DNA of 64,000 nt from Bacteroidales bacterium (lineage in GTDB: Bacteria; Bacteroidota; Bacteroidia; Bacteroidales; UBA932): assembly GCA_012522855.1 (NCBI GenBank), contig JAAYJQ010000024.1, positions 33,021-97,020 of the forward strand. Direction: 5' to 3'. The position numbers and the translations under genes are program-made. This document shows, in pieces, positions 50,282 through 60,519 of this stretch; the stretch's first letter is position 1, and every line of letters begins with the position of its first letter. The notes under the pieces were generated by a model, which worked only from the letters and a program-made list of their open reading frames with translations, was not told where the DNA came from and ran no database searches.

Positions 50282-50416
50282 GCCAAAAAATTGTATTCCT
50301 TAAAAATTCAACACTTTGGTATCAAAAATGTCGGACTGGCCAAATCCGGAATGCAAAGATAGACACGAAAATTAATATTTTACGCCTATTCTTGCAGAAA
50401 ATTCCGAAAGGGTTGT

Positions 50417-50424
50417 TAATTTTG
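50417..50424 (+). promoter_or_regulatory. -7 element TAATTTTG immediately upstream of the Omp85 gene
   Basis: Ends only 6 nt before ATG 50431. Confidence 0.5.
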
Positions 50425-50430
50425 TAGAAT

Positions 50431-52644
50431 ATGATTCGGAAAATCCCCGGAATATTCCTGCGGAAGGGAAACTGGCTCTTGGCCGCCGCCTCGCTGATCG
50501 CGGTTTCGTGCAGCACGACGCGACTGCTGGACGACGGTTCCTACCGCCTGGCCAGCAACAAGATCGTGGTCACGAACGACAAACGGTTCGGTACCAAGGA
50601 GATCCAGAACTACATCAAGCAGAAGCCGAATTCCTACCTGATCCTGGGCTGGAATCCTTTTTTGAATCTCTACAACTGGTCCGGCCGGAACGAGTCCAAA
50701 GGCATCAACAAATTCATCCGCAAGATCGGAACTCCGCCGGTCGTCTATGCCCCGTCGTTGGTGGACGAATCCATCGACAATGTACGGAAGCACCTGGAAT
50801 ATCTCGGCTATTACAACTCTCTGGTCGAGAGTGAAGTCTCCGTGAGCGGAAGGAAGGTGGACGTGACCTATACCGTCACGCTCGGGAAACGATTCCGGAT
50901 CGGGAACATCACCTACACGGTTCCCGAGGGGGAATTCCGGCAAGATTTCCGCGCCGATACCGCCAACATCTCCGTCAAGCCCGGAGAATTTCTTTCTGAG
51001 GACGCCCTTGAGAAAGAAACGGAGCGTTCCGCCCGGTATTTCCGGAACAACGGCTACTTCGGCTTCACGAAGAACTTCTACTCTTTCGTGGCGGACACCC
51101 TCTCCGGTAGAGATACTGCCGATTTGGAGATGATCGTGAACGAATATACCCGGAACGAGACCCCCGATGACGCCCGTCCGCTGCGGAAGTTCCACGTCGG
51201 GACGGTGACCCTCTCCCACGACCTCGACCTCAAGTTCAACGAGCGCACGCTCCGGAATATGAACACGATCCGTCCCGGAGCCCTGTATGACGAACGGGAT
51301 GTGAACAACACCTATGCCCGCCTGACTGCTTTGCGGATGTTCAGCGGAGTAAATATCGAGATGAGCCCTCGAGACAGCGGTATCGTGGACTGTACGATCA
51401 ACCTGTCGCAGTCCCGGATGCAGGGGTTCAAAGTGAATCTGGAGGCTTCGACCAATTCTTCCGGTCTCATCGGTATTTCTCCTCAGATCAGCTACTTCCA
51501 TAAGAATATTTTCAGAGGAGGCCAATGGCTGAACCTCAGTTTCCTGGGAAACTTCCAGTTCAAGTACTACGACCGGCGCGTCCGCTCGAACGAACTGGGA
51601 ACTTCGGTGAGTATCAGCTTCCCGGAATTCCTCGGACTGCCGAACTCCCTGTTCAAGGGCCCTTCGGTTCCGCGCACCGAGATCGCGGCTTCCTACAACT
51701 ACCAGCAGCGTCCGGAATACACGCGGAACATGGTCTCGACCTCTTTCGGCTATTCCGGGTCTTTCAAGAACCGGTTTTTCTATCAGATCTATCCGCTGCA
51801 ACTGAAGATCGTTCGCTTGTTCGACCTCGACCCGAGTTTCTACAAGATCATCTCCGACAATCCTTTCATGCGGGATGCCTATCAGAACCACTTTGACGCG
51901 GGTTCGGGCTTCATGGCCTACTACACGACCTCGGCCGATGTCAATCCCCGGACGTCCTACCGGTACGTCCGGCTGCAGTTTGACCTTTCCGGAAACGTGA
52001 TGAGCCTGTTCAACCAGTCCATGAAACAGGATGCCTATGGCGCGCGTCTGGTTTGGGGGACACCGTATTCCCAGTATGTCCGGTCCGAACTAACCCTCGG
52101 GAATACCTTCGTGTTCGGGAGGAACAATAACCAGGCGCTCGCGATACGGCTGCTGGGCGGCTTCGGACATGCCTATGGGAACTCATCCGCGATCCCGTTT
52201 GAAAAGCAGTTCTACAGCGGCGGGGCAAACAGCATGCGGGGCTGGCAGGCGCGGGATCTCGGGCCTGGCCGCTCGCCTCAGGACACAACCTTTGTCATTC
52301 CGAGCCAGGCGGGAGACATGAAGCTGGAAGCGAATCTGGAATACAGGTTCCCGCTGTTCTGGAAATTCAACGGGGCGCTGTTCACCGATGTGGGCAATAT
52401 CTGGACCTTGCATAGGAAGGAGGAGGATCCGGACCGCTCGCAGTTCTCCTTCCGGAGCTTCGGGGAAAGTGTCGCCGCGAACTGGGGGACCGGTCTCCGG
52501 CTGGACCTGACCTTCCTCATTCTCCGCCTCGACATGGGTATGAAGCTCCATGACCCCTCCCGCGAGGTATCGTGGATCGGACCGCGCGACTGGCTCCGCC
52601 GCGGCAACTACGCGATCCACTTCGGCGTCGGATATCCGTTCTAG
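50431..52644 (+). CDS. BamA/TamA-family outer membrane lipoprotein (TamL-like)
   Basis: Lipobox LIAVSC; POTRA-like region; C-terminal barrel GGANSMRGWQARDLGPG and IHFGVGYPF. Confidence 0.9.
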   Translation: MIRKIPGIFLRKGNWLLAAASLIAVSCSTTRLLDDGSYRLASNKIVVTNDKRFGTKEIQNYIKQKPNSYLILGWNPFLNLYNWSGRNESKGINKFIRKIGTPPVVYAPSLVDESIDNVRKHLEYLGYYNSLVESEVSVSGRKVDVTYTVTLGKRFRIGNITYTVPEGEFRQDFRADTANISVKPGEFLSEDALEKETERSARYFRNNGYFGFTKNFYSFVADTLSGRDTADLEMIVNEYTRNETPDDARPLRKFHVGTVTLSHDLDLKFNERTLRNMNTIRPGALYDERDVNNTYARLTALRMFSGVNIEMSPRDSGIVDCTINLSQSRMQGFKVNLEASTNSSGLIGISPQISYFHKNIFRGGQWLNLSFLGNFQFKYYDRRVRSNELGTSVSISFPEFLGLPNSLFKGPSVPRTEIAASYNYQQRPEYTRNMVSTSFGYSGSFKNRFFYQIYPLQLKIVRLFDLDPSFYKIISDNPFMRDAYQNHFDAGSGFMAYYTTSADVNPRTSYRYVRLQFDLSGNVMSLFNQSMKQDAYGARLVWGTPYSQYVRSELTLGNTFVFGRNNNQALAIRLLGGFGHAYGNSSAIPFEKQFYSGGANSMRGWQARDLGPGRSPQDTTFVIPSQAGDMKLEANLEYRFPLFWKFNGALFTDVGNIWTLHRKEEDPDRSQFSFRSFGESVAANWGTGLRLDLTFLILRLDMGMKLHDPSREVSWIGPRDWLRRGNYAIHFGVGYPF

Positions 52645-52648
52645 GAGG

Positions 52649-53965
52649 TTACTGTTTCGGGTAGTACTTGGGCCAGCAGGCCTGCAGATAGGCTTTGAGG
52701 CGGTCTTCGTGGGAGTTGGGGGCCGGATCATAGAAGACGGTGCCCTCCAGACCCGCCGGCATGAACTCCTGATCCACAAAATGCCCCGGGTAATCGTGGG
52801 CGTACTTGTAGCCATCCGCGTAGCCCAGCTCATCCATCAACTTCGTCGGCGCATTCCGCAAGTACAGCGGTACGGACTTCGTCAGGTCGGCCTTGGCGGC
52901 CTCCAACGCCTTCTCTCCGGCCAGATAGGCCGTGTTGCTCTTCGGGGAGGAGGCCAGGTAGATCACGGTCTCGGCCAGCGGGATCCGGGCTTCGGGCATT
53001 CCGATCTGGTGGACGACCTGGAAGCACGCATTCGCCAGCAGCAGGGCGTTCGGGTTCGCCAGCCCCACGTCTTCCGCGGCGCTCAGGCAGAGCCGCCGGG
53101 CAATGAAGAGGGGATCCTCGCCTCCGGCCAGCATTCGTTGCATATAATAGAGCGCGGCATTGGGATCGGATCCGCGGATCGATTTGATGAACGCGGAGAC
53201 GATGTCATAGTGCATCTCCCCGTCCTTGTCGTAGATCGCCGGATTCTCCTGCAGACAAGAGGTAACCGATTCGTTGTCGATGACAATAGGTTCTTCGCGG
53301 ACTGTACAGGAATCCACTACGATCTCCAAAATATTCAGCAGTTTCCGGGCATCCCCGCCGCTGTAGCGGAACAGCGCCTCGCGCTCCCGTACCGTGATCG
53401 ATTTTTCCTTCAGTAGGACATCCTGCGACAGCGCGCGGTCCAGCAGAATCTGCAGATCGTTCACTTCCAACGATTTGAGTACGAATACCTGTGTGCGGGA
53501 GAGGAGGGGAGCGATGACCTCGAACGAGGGATTTTCCGTCGTAGCTCCGATCAAGATGATCGTCCCGTTCTCGACCGCGCCGAGCAGGGCATCCTGCTGG
53601 GCCTTATTGAAGCGGTGGATTTCGTCGATGAACAAGATCGGCGCCATCCCTTGACTGAACACGGAAGCATTCCGCGCCCGGTCGATGACTTCCCGCACGT
53701 CCTTTACCCCGGCGCTGACCGCGGACAGGGTGTAGAATTCCCGGGAAAGGGTCTTGGCGATGATATGGGCGAGGGTGGTCTTCCCGACACCGGGCGGCCC
53801 CCATAGGATGAAGGAGGAGAGGTTTCCGCTCTCGATCATGTTGCGGAGGATGCTGCCTTCGCCGACCAGATGCCGCTGCCCCACATATTCATCGAGGCGC
53901 GAAGGGCGCATCCGTTCCGGAAGGGGAGGGAGCATGGCGCTTTGGCGGGAAAAGTCGTCATCCAT
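52649..53965 (-). CDS. rarA: Replication-associated recombination protein A (RarA/MgsA)
   Basis: MRPSRLDEYVGQRHLVGEGSILRNMIESG, WGPPGVGKTTLAHIIAK, LFIDEIHRFNKAQQDALL, IGATTENPSFEV. Confidence 0.95.
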   Translation of the reverse strand: MDDDFSRQSAMLPPLPERMRPSRLDEYVGQRHLVGEGSILRNMIESGNLSSFILWGPPGVGKTTLAHIIAKTLSREFYTLSAVSAGVKDVREVIDRARNASVFSQGMAPILFIDEIHRFNKAQQDALLGAVENGTIILIGATTENPSFEVIAPLLSRTQVFVLKSLEVNDLQILLDRALSQDVLLKEKSITVREREALFRYSGGDARKLLNILEIVVDSCTVREEPIVIDNESVTSCLQENPAIYDKDGEMHYDIVSAFIKSIRGSDPNAALYYMQRMLAGGEDPLFIARRLCLSAAEDVGLANPNALLLANACFQVVHQIGMPEARIPLAETVIYLASSPKSNTAYLAGEKALEAAKADLTKSVPLYLRNAPTKLMDELGYADGYKYAHDYPGHFVDQEFMPAGLEGTVFYDPAPNSHEDRLKAYLQACWPKYYPKQ

Positions 53966-54151
53966 AGATATATTTTTATAATTAATTTATTACTAATTAA
54001 TAAAACAATTCTGTTATAGTATATAACATTTTTGTTATCTATAAACTTGCGCTTGCGGGGTAGTTTTCCGCGCCCAAGTCCGTGTTGACAAAAGTAGTAA
54101 ATTTTGTCGATGATGAAAGTTACCAATGGAAGGATGAAGAAAAAATATTCA

Positions 54152-54159
54152 TATCTTTG
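54152..54159 (+). promoter_or_regulatory. -7 element TATCTTTG immediately upstream of the 1.1-kaa secreted protein
   Basis: Ends 7 nt before ATG 54167. Confidence 0.45.
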
Positions 54160-54166
54160 GTTTGTT

Positions 54167-57100
54167 ATGAAACGCATGATCCTCCAATTCATCGCTCTTT
54201 TGAGCCTCAGTATGGCTGCGTCTCCTTACGTTCAGGCCCAGCCGATTTTCAAAAAGCGCTCTGCCGCTGTAGCCAAGGAGCCGGCTGCAGCATTCCTGAA
54301 ATTCAATGCAGACGACCCGATAGGCAATCTCCAGCTAAGTACGGCAGGCACTCCGTGGGAGGAGTCCGACATCGCGCCTGTCAAGATGCCGGAGGGATTT
54401 GATGCCGAGTTGCCGGAGCCGCTGCCTGATGTCAGCAAGATTACCGCCGAGGAGTACAACGCCGCCGTAAACATGGCATTCGAGTGTCTTCGCATCCTGT
54501 ACGGCGAGATGAGCGAGGCGGATGCGGAGAAGTTCTCTGCGATGTGGGCACCATTGTACGGCACACCTTCGCAGGAACTGATCGACTATTTCAACAAGCT
54601 CAACCCTCTGCTCAGCCAGTTCCTGGTGGCGAGAGAATCATATTTTCGTACCGCCTCCGACGTCCAGCTACTCTACATGGATGCCGCCGAGGCTGTGGAG
54701 CAGGATGAGCGTGAAGCGTTTGACGCCATCATCTTCGAGTCGAAGATCCTCGTGGGCTGCATGCAGTCGCTGGAGGCTGCCATGGTGGAGATCGCAAACA
54801 GGATCAGGATCCTCGGAAACCCACCCAACCCATTCATCGCCAAGGCGCAGGCGCGTAGGAGGTACAACAGCGCCTTCACCAAGAAGGAGAAAACTGTCTA
54901 CCTTGGCGAATGCTGGATGGGCACGAGGCCTAGTTATATGTCCATGAAGGGAGTGCCGCCGCTCACCGAGGTGATGTTCAGGTACCTTTTCAAGGCGCAG
55001 GTCGACGGAGAGGACCGCTTCTACGTGGTCGAACTCAGTGAGAACGGCAGCCCGACCGAGGAGGAGAGCGACGACGAAAATGCAGTGCTGCAATACCTCG
55101 ACGTCAAGCAGTACGATTGCCCTAACAGTGTCGAACGCCCTGATTTTACATCAGATGGAAAATTTCAGACTTACTTGCCCAAGCCGCCTGTGATGGCCAT
55201 CACATCAATGACCATGACCTATTTGATGCAGAAGGAAGCTTCACAGGGAGTCGATACCGATTTCTTCAATGCAGTGTGCCGCTACGGCAACAGAGTCATG
55301 GGAGCAGGATTCTTCTTCAAGGCAGCAGTGGAGTGGTCTTCCATGGACAAATGGAACCAATACACATATTATAAGGACGGAGTGATACCGCAAGAGGCCC
55401 TCGATGACTTTGCGGAAGCGGTCAGAGAAGAGATACGTCGGGAATATGCAAACCGAAATAAATCGGCGAAGGAGCGCCGCGAGGCCGCCGCGCAACCGAT
55501 GTCGGAGGAGGCCGTCAAACAGAAATACATCGAAGACTCACTGAAGTTCGAGAACCAGTCAAAACAGGAATCCATCGCTTCCCGCCAAGAGTTGATCCAA
55601 GAGGTCGAGGGGCAGATTTCACGCGAATACCAATACAGGGAGAGGGCTTGCGAAAGATACAACAAGGCCGCTACCGATGCCGAGAGAAGAAGCGCTCAGG
55701 CAGAGATCGAGGACATCGACAGGCGCATCATGTACATGCGCTCGAACATCCAGAACGAGCGCGACAACATCATGACGCTCCAGACAGGTGAATATGTCCA
55801 CACAAGGACAGACTTCGACGAGTACTCACACAGCCTGCTAATCAAGAGGATGCAAGAAGATGCAGCCCGCCGTGACGCCACCAGAAGATATGCGAACGGC
55901 ATTGAAAGGCAGATCAAGCTGCTCCCGACCGAAGAGGAAAGGGAGGCCGCGCGCGAGCGCGCGGAGAAGCTTTTCTATGAAGACGGCGCGCTCGTCTCCG
56001 GAGACCTCGAGAAGGCAAGGAAGCTCGCCAACGCCATCAATAACAAGATACTCGGCCATGAACTTATGGTTCAGGCGGAGGCCGAGGAGGCCATTGCATA
56101 CGCAGACCTCAAGGAAGCTAGTGCCAATGCCGCGATCATGGCATGCGGAGCCGTGACAGTGGGGCTTGCAGCAGAGGCATTTGCGGCCACCTACGGCACT
56201 GGAGCCGCTGTTGTCACGTATGGCCCGAAAGTAATCGGTGCCCTGTATGGAGGCGCCACGGGATATATTGCAGGAGGCACCGCGAAGGGAGTTTGCTCCG
56301 CAGCAGGCTACATCCACCCGGTCACACAGGCCATGGCCTCTTTTTATGAAGGTTACACGGATAAGGCTAATGTCGGCAAATCCACTTCCGACAAGATATG
56401 GGAGGGGGCCAAGAAGGCAGGATTCGATTACATCGTGAACAAGGGTTTGGAGTTTTGTGCGAATACATTCGCCAAGACATGCCACGCATACTTCAACAAG
56501 GGCACAGCAAAGCCCACCTTCAAGGAAAAGCTTGATATCATGCGCACACAGCGCCAGCGTCTCGACGCGCAGGATGCGCTGAAGACCTTCTCCAAGGCCA
56601 GCGGCGAGTACAAGAGACTCGTGGAGAGCGGAACCGCAACGGCTGCACAGCTCAGTGCTGCAAAGGCCAACCGCGACCGCCTTGCAAGTGTGCTCAATGC
56701 CGATTACCACGCCAAGTGGCACATGAAGTACAAGGCATCAAACGAGCTTAAGGCAAGCTTCAATGATGGTGTACAGGCTAACTACGACAAGATGATACCG
56801 AAGATGAAGACTGAGCTGGCGGCAAAGGGATTCAAGATGGATGACATCGAGTTCAAGCCATTCAGAAATGCCTCCAGCGCAGGCACATCCAGCATGGACC
56901 TTGACATGGGGCCGGTGTCCAAGAGTACGGGTGCCGAGCCGGCCTTCTTCAGAAACGGGAAAGAAGTTTCCCCCGCCGAATTCATGAAGGAAGCCCAGAG
57001 TACGATGAATACCGTCTATCGCCAGCAGACCGGCATGAGTGCAAAAGCATCCGAGATGAACTTCACCACATCAGCACATCCTGAGGCATTCAACACGACG

Positions 57101-57520
57101 AAGCTCCTGGAGAAGAACATCGATTTCAGCACACTCACCAGGAGGGAAGTTGCCAGTGTCGGCAAGGTCATTGACGTCAAGATGAAGGGCATCGAGGGGA
57201 ACGTTAACATGACGGCCACCACAAAAGTTCAGGCCAAGGCCAGAGAGGCGAGCAAGGAGATCGAGAACATGCTCCTTCCGAAGCTGAAGCAGGACCTCAA
57301 TCATGCCGTGACCACCAAGCAGATCAACAAAGCAAACGAGATCAGCAAGAACCTTGAATACTGGCAGGGCATGCAGAACAATCTCACGGAAATAGGCAAG
57401 CAGACCAACGACCCTTTAAAGATCATGTTGTTAAACAACAAGATCAAAGACGCCACCGGTGGAAAGGACGTGACCCAGGTGGTCAACGACCTCGCCCGCG
57501 AGTTTGACGTCAAGTGGTAG
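54167..57520 (+). CDS. Large secreted protein of unknown function: signal peptide, helical/coiled-coil middle, Gly/Ala-rich hydrophobic segment, distinct C-terminal domain
   Basis: MKRMILQFIALLSLSMAASPYVQAQ; coiled-coil region; AAIMACGAVTVGLAAEAFAATYGTGAAVVTYGPKVIGALYGGATGYIAGG; GTSSMDLDMGP...TTSAHPEAFNTTK. The listed ORF opens at 54104. Confidence 0.75.
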   Translation: MKRMILQFIALLSLSMAASPYVQAQPIFKKRSAAVAKEPAAAFLKFNADDPIGNLQLSTAGTPWEESDIAPVKMPEGFDAELPEPLPDVSKITAEEYNAAVNMAFECLRILYGEMSEADAEKFSAMWAPLYGTPSQELIDYFNKLNPLLSQFLVARESYFRTASDVQLLYMDAAEAVEQDEREAFDAIIFESKILVGCMQSLEAAMVEIANRIRILGNPPNPFIAKAQARRRYNSAFTKKEKTVYLGECWMGTRPSYMSMKGVPPLTEVMFRYLFKAQVDGEDRFYVVELSENGSPTEEESDDENAVLQYLDVKQYDCPNSVERPDFTSDGKFQTYLPKPPVMAITSMTMTYLMQKEASQGVDTDFFNAVCRYGNRVMGAGFFFKAAVEWSSMDKWNQYTYYKDGVIPQEALDDFAEAVREEIRREYANRNKSAKERREAAAQPMSEEAVKQKYIEDSLKFENQSKQESIASRQELIQEVEGQISREYQYRERACERYNKAATDAERRSAQAEIEDIDRRIMYMRSNIQNERDNIMTLQTGEYVHTRTDFDEYSHSLLIKRMQEDAARRDATRRYANGIERQIKLLPTEEEREAARERAEKLFYEDGALVSGDLEKARKLANAINNKILGHELMVQAEAEEAIAYADLKEASANAAIMACGAVTVGLAAEAFAATYGTGAAVVTYGPKVIGALYGGATGYIAGGTAKGVCSAAGYIHPVTQAMASFYEGYTDKANVGKSTSDKIWEGAKKAGFDYIVNKGLEFCANTFAKTCHAYFNKGTAKPTFKEKLDIMRTQRQRLDAQDALKTFSKASGEYKRLVESGTATAAQLSAAKANRDRLASVLNADYHAKWHMKYKASNELKASFNDGVQANYDKMIPKMKTELAAKGFKMDDIEFKPFRNASSAGTSSMDLDMGPVSKSTGAEPAFFRNGKEVSPAEFMKEAQSTMNTVYRQQTGMSAKASEMNFTTSAHPEAFNTTKLLEKNIDFSTLTRREVASVGKVIDVKMKGIEGNVNMTATTKVQAKAREASKEIENMLLPKLKQDLNHAVTTKQINKANEISKNLEYWQGMQNNLTEIGKQTNDPLKIMLLNNKIKDATGGKDVTQVVNDLAREFDVKW

Positions 57521-57545
57521 CGCTTGTTGATACGCAGAAGTTCAG

Positions 57546-57553
57546 TATATTTG
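57546..57553 (+). promoter_or_regulatory. -7 element TATATTTG upstream of the flavodiiron gene
   Basis: TAnnTTTG match 53 bp before the ATG. Confidence 0.5.
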
Positions 57554-57605
57554 TAGACGGGAATCGGGTGAGCCGAAAGCTTGCCTCCACAAGCAAAACA
57601 CATAC

Positions 57606-58769
57606 ATGAAACTTTCCGAAAAAATCCGTTACGCGGGAGTCGACGACCACCGTGAGAAGAATTTCGAAAACCAGTGGCCGCTGCCGAAAGGAATCAGCTA
57701 CAACGCTTATCTGGTCATCGACAAGAAAATCGCGCTGATCGACACCGCGGACGCCGCCTTTGCCGATGAATTCCTGCGGAACATCCAAGCGGAGCTCGGA
57801 GACCGCCGCATCGACTATCTGATTGTCAACCACATGGAACCGGATCATTCCGCGCTCCTGTCCCTGATCAGCCGGGAATATCCTGAAGTTACGATCGTTA
57901 CCAACGCCAAGGCGGTTCCGATGATCGAAGGCTACCACGGGATTACTGACCGGATCCGGGTGATCCGGGAAGGGGAGTCCCTGCCGCTGGGGGAGACCTC
58001 CCTGCAATTCTTCATGGTCCCGATGGTCCACTGGCCGGAAACGATGGTGACTTGGTGCCCGGAGGAGAAAACCCTGTTCAGCGGGGACGCCTTCGGCTGC
58101 TTCGGAGCCTTGAACGGCAATATAACCGATTCAAAATCAACTATTTTCGAGGAATACAAGGACGAGATGATCCGCTATTACGCGAACATCGTCGGGAAAT
58201 ACGGAACGCCTGTGCAGAACGCGCTGAAGAAACTGGGCGGGCTGGATATTCATAGAATCTGTTCCACGCACGGCCCGATCTGGGAACGTCAAATCGCGGA
58301 CGTCGTTTCGCTCTATGACAAGATGAGCCGGTACGAGCCGCTGGAGCACGGGGTCTGCATCGCGTTCGGCTCGATGTACGGGAACACCGAGAAAGCCGCG
58401 CTGGAACTCGCGGAACAGCTCCGGGAGCGCGAAATTCCGTACACACTGCGGAATCTCACGGCGGAAAGCTATTCCTTCGCGTTGCGCGATGTTTTCCGTT
58501 TCGACACGCTGGTTGTGGGATCTCCGACTTACAACAATGAAATCTTTCCGCCGGTGCGGCAGTTCCTCGAAGGAATCCGCGACCGTCAGATCAAGAACCG
58601 TAGATTCGCAGCCTTCGGATCTTTCACTTGGGCCGGAGGCAGCGTCAAGCAGATGACGCAGATGGCCGTTGATGCCGGATTCGAAATCCTCAGGGAAGGA
58701 TTATCCTTCAAACAGGGGTATATGCCCGGAAAATGCGATTTTGACGCGTTGGCAGACCTATGCAGGTAA
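57606..58769 (+). CDS. FprA-family A-type flavoprotein (flavodiiron protein)
   Basis: NHMEPDHSALL metal ligands, FSGDAFGCFGALNG, flavodoxin domain FGSMYGNTEKAALELAEQL. Confidence 0.95.
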   Translation: MKLSEKIRYAGVDDHREKNFENQWPLPKGISYNAYLVIDKKIALIDTADAAFADEFLRNIQAELGDRRIDYLIVNHMEPDHSALLSLISREYPEVTIVTNAKAVPMIEGYHGITDRIRVIREGESLPLGETSLQFFMVPMVHWPETMVTWCPEEKTLFSGDAFGCFGALNGNITDSKSTIFEEYKDEMIRYYANIVGKYGTPVQNALKKLGGLDIHRICSTHGPIWERQIADVVSLYDKMSRYEPLEHGVCIAFGSMYGNTEKAALELAEQLREREIPYTLRNLTAESYSFALRDVFRFDTLVVGSPTYNNEIFPPVRQFLEGIRDRQIKNRRFAAFGSFTWAGGSVKQMTQMAVDAGFEILREGLSFKQGYMPGKCDFDALADLCR

Positions 58770-58830
58770 AACCTTTGTTGTTATACAATTTATATTATGT
58801 TAAGTTAGACTATACGTAAAACACTTCCCT

Positions 58831-60516
58831 ATGATATTGCAGATACTCACACTGCTCGGCGCCCTTGCCCTCGCGACTTACGGAATGGAACTGCTTAGCA
58901 ACGGAATACAAAAATCCGTCGGCGACAAACTCCGGCGGTTCGAAAAAGGAATGAGTTCGGACAGTCCTGTCAAACAGATGCTTGCAGGGACAGGGGTCAC
59001 GGCGCTGGTCCAATCGTCCAGCGCGACGACGATCATGGTCATCAGCCTCGTCAACGCCTCGGTTCTTTCGCTTGTCCAAGGCATTACGGTGATCATGGGT
59101 ACCAACATCGGGACGACCATCACGCCCTGGATTTTGGGATTCCTCGGCTTTCATACCAACCTGATCGCCGTAGGATTCACCATGCTGGGAATCGGTTTCG
59201 TCATCAACCTGGCGAAGCGATCCTGGTTCAAAAACCTCGGAGAGGCGCTCATCGGTCTCGCGATGGTGTTCATCGGACTGATCTACATGCAGTCTTCGCT
59301 CGGCCAACTGGAGGCCATGACAGGCATCGGAACAGCGATCGGCAGCTTGGCCGGTGGCGGAGCGAGTTCGGTTGCCATCTTTGTCGGACTGGGCATCGTC
59401 TTGTCTTTCCTGCTGCAGTCGTCGAGTATAGCCGTGGTCGTGACCATGATCCTTATCTCTTTGGGCTGGATACCCGTCGAACTGGGAATCGCCATGGTGC
59501 TCGGCAATAACATCGGAATCACGATTTATCCGAATATCGCTGCCTGGGACGCGACGGTTTCCGCACGGAGAGCCGCCCTGTTCCACACCATATTCAATGT
59601 ACTGGGCGTTCTTCTCGTTCTCATATTCTTCAACCCCTTCACGGCGCTGAATATCGGGATTATTTCTCTTACAGGACTTAACGCTCCCCTTTCGGATATA
59701 ATCGCTATCGCATTGGCGCACACATTGTTCAACTTCTTTGCAACATGTCTGCTCATCGGCTTCCGGAAGCACTTTGCGAAGTTGCTTGTCCTCTTGGTGA
59801 AAGACGAAGCCCAACCGGAAGACCACCATCTGAAATACATCCGCTCTACGATGGTCGGAACCCCTTCCATCTCCATCGAACAGGCCTACAATGAAACCAT
59901 TCACTTTGCGAAAAACGCCTGGGAAGGCTTTCAATATGTCAAGAAAGCGTTGAATGAGACCGATCCCGACAAATTCGAGGAATACCGGCAGCAGTTGGTC
60001 AAATGCGAGGAAGTGACGGACCGATTCGAATATGACATCGCCGATTATCTTAACAAAGTCACCGCGCAGTCGCTCAGCGAAGATGAAGCGCGGGAAATCA
60101 AAGTCATCTACCGCGTTATCGGAGAATTGGAGAGCCTGGGTGACAGTTGTGAAAATATCAGCCGCCTGCTCACGCGTCTGCGCGACCACAATCTCGCTTT
60201 CGATCAAGATTCAATCGCCAAATTGAATACCCTGATCGGACTTGTCGACCATGCCTTCGAAGTCATGCTGACGAATCAGAAACTCGCTGCCGAAGGCCGT
60301 CTGACCAGTATTCAGAATGCCTACGACGCTGAAATGGCGATCGACGAAGCCCGAAACGCGCTGCGGGACGAGGGAATTCTTCTCATCGAGAAACAGGCCG
60401 AAAACTACAAATCACTCAACTATTTCCTGGACATGTTGGCGGAACTGGAGGCGATGGGTGACTTCATGATCAATGTTTCCCAGTCCGTCATGAAGGAATC
60501 TGATTCCAGGGCATGA
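58831..60516 (+). CDS. Na/Pi cotransporter family protein with PhoU-like domain
   Basis: TGVTALVQSSSATTIMVISLVNA, LLQSSSIAVVVTMILISLGW (duplicated QSSS motifs), C-terminal PhoU-like helices. Confidence 0.94.
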   Translation: MILQILTLLGALALATYGMELLSNGIQKSVGDKLRRFEKGMSSDSPVKQMLAGTGVTALVQSSSATTIMVISLVNASVLSLVQGITVIMGTNIGTTITPWILGFLGFHTNLIAVGFTMLGIGFVINLAKRSWFKNLGEALIGLAMVFIGLIYMQSSLGQLEAMTGIGTAIGSLAGGGASSVAIFVGLGIVLSFLLQSSSIAVVVTMILISLGWIPVELGIAMVLGNNIGITIYPNIAAWDATVSARRAALFHTIFNVLGVLLVLIFFNPFTALNIGIISLTGLNAPLSDIIAIALAHTLFNFFATCLLIGFRKHFAKLLVLLVKDEAQPEDHHLKYIRSTMVGTPSISIEQAYNETIHFAKNAWEGFQYVKKALNETDPDKFEEYRQQLVKCEEVTDRFEYDIADYLNKVTAQSLSEDEAREIKVIYRVIGELESLGDSCENISRLLTRLRDHNLAFDQDSIAKLNTLIGLVDHAFEVMLTNQKLAAEGRLTSIQNAYDAEMAIDEARNALRDEGILLIEKQAENYKSLNYFLDMLAELEAMGDFMINVSQSVMKESDSRA

Positions 60517-60519
60517 GCC

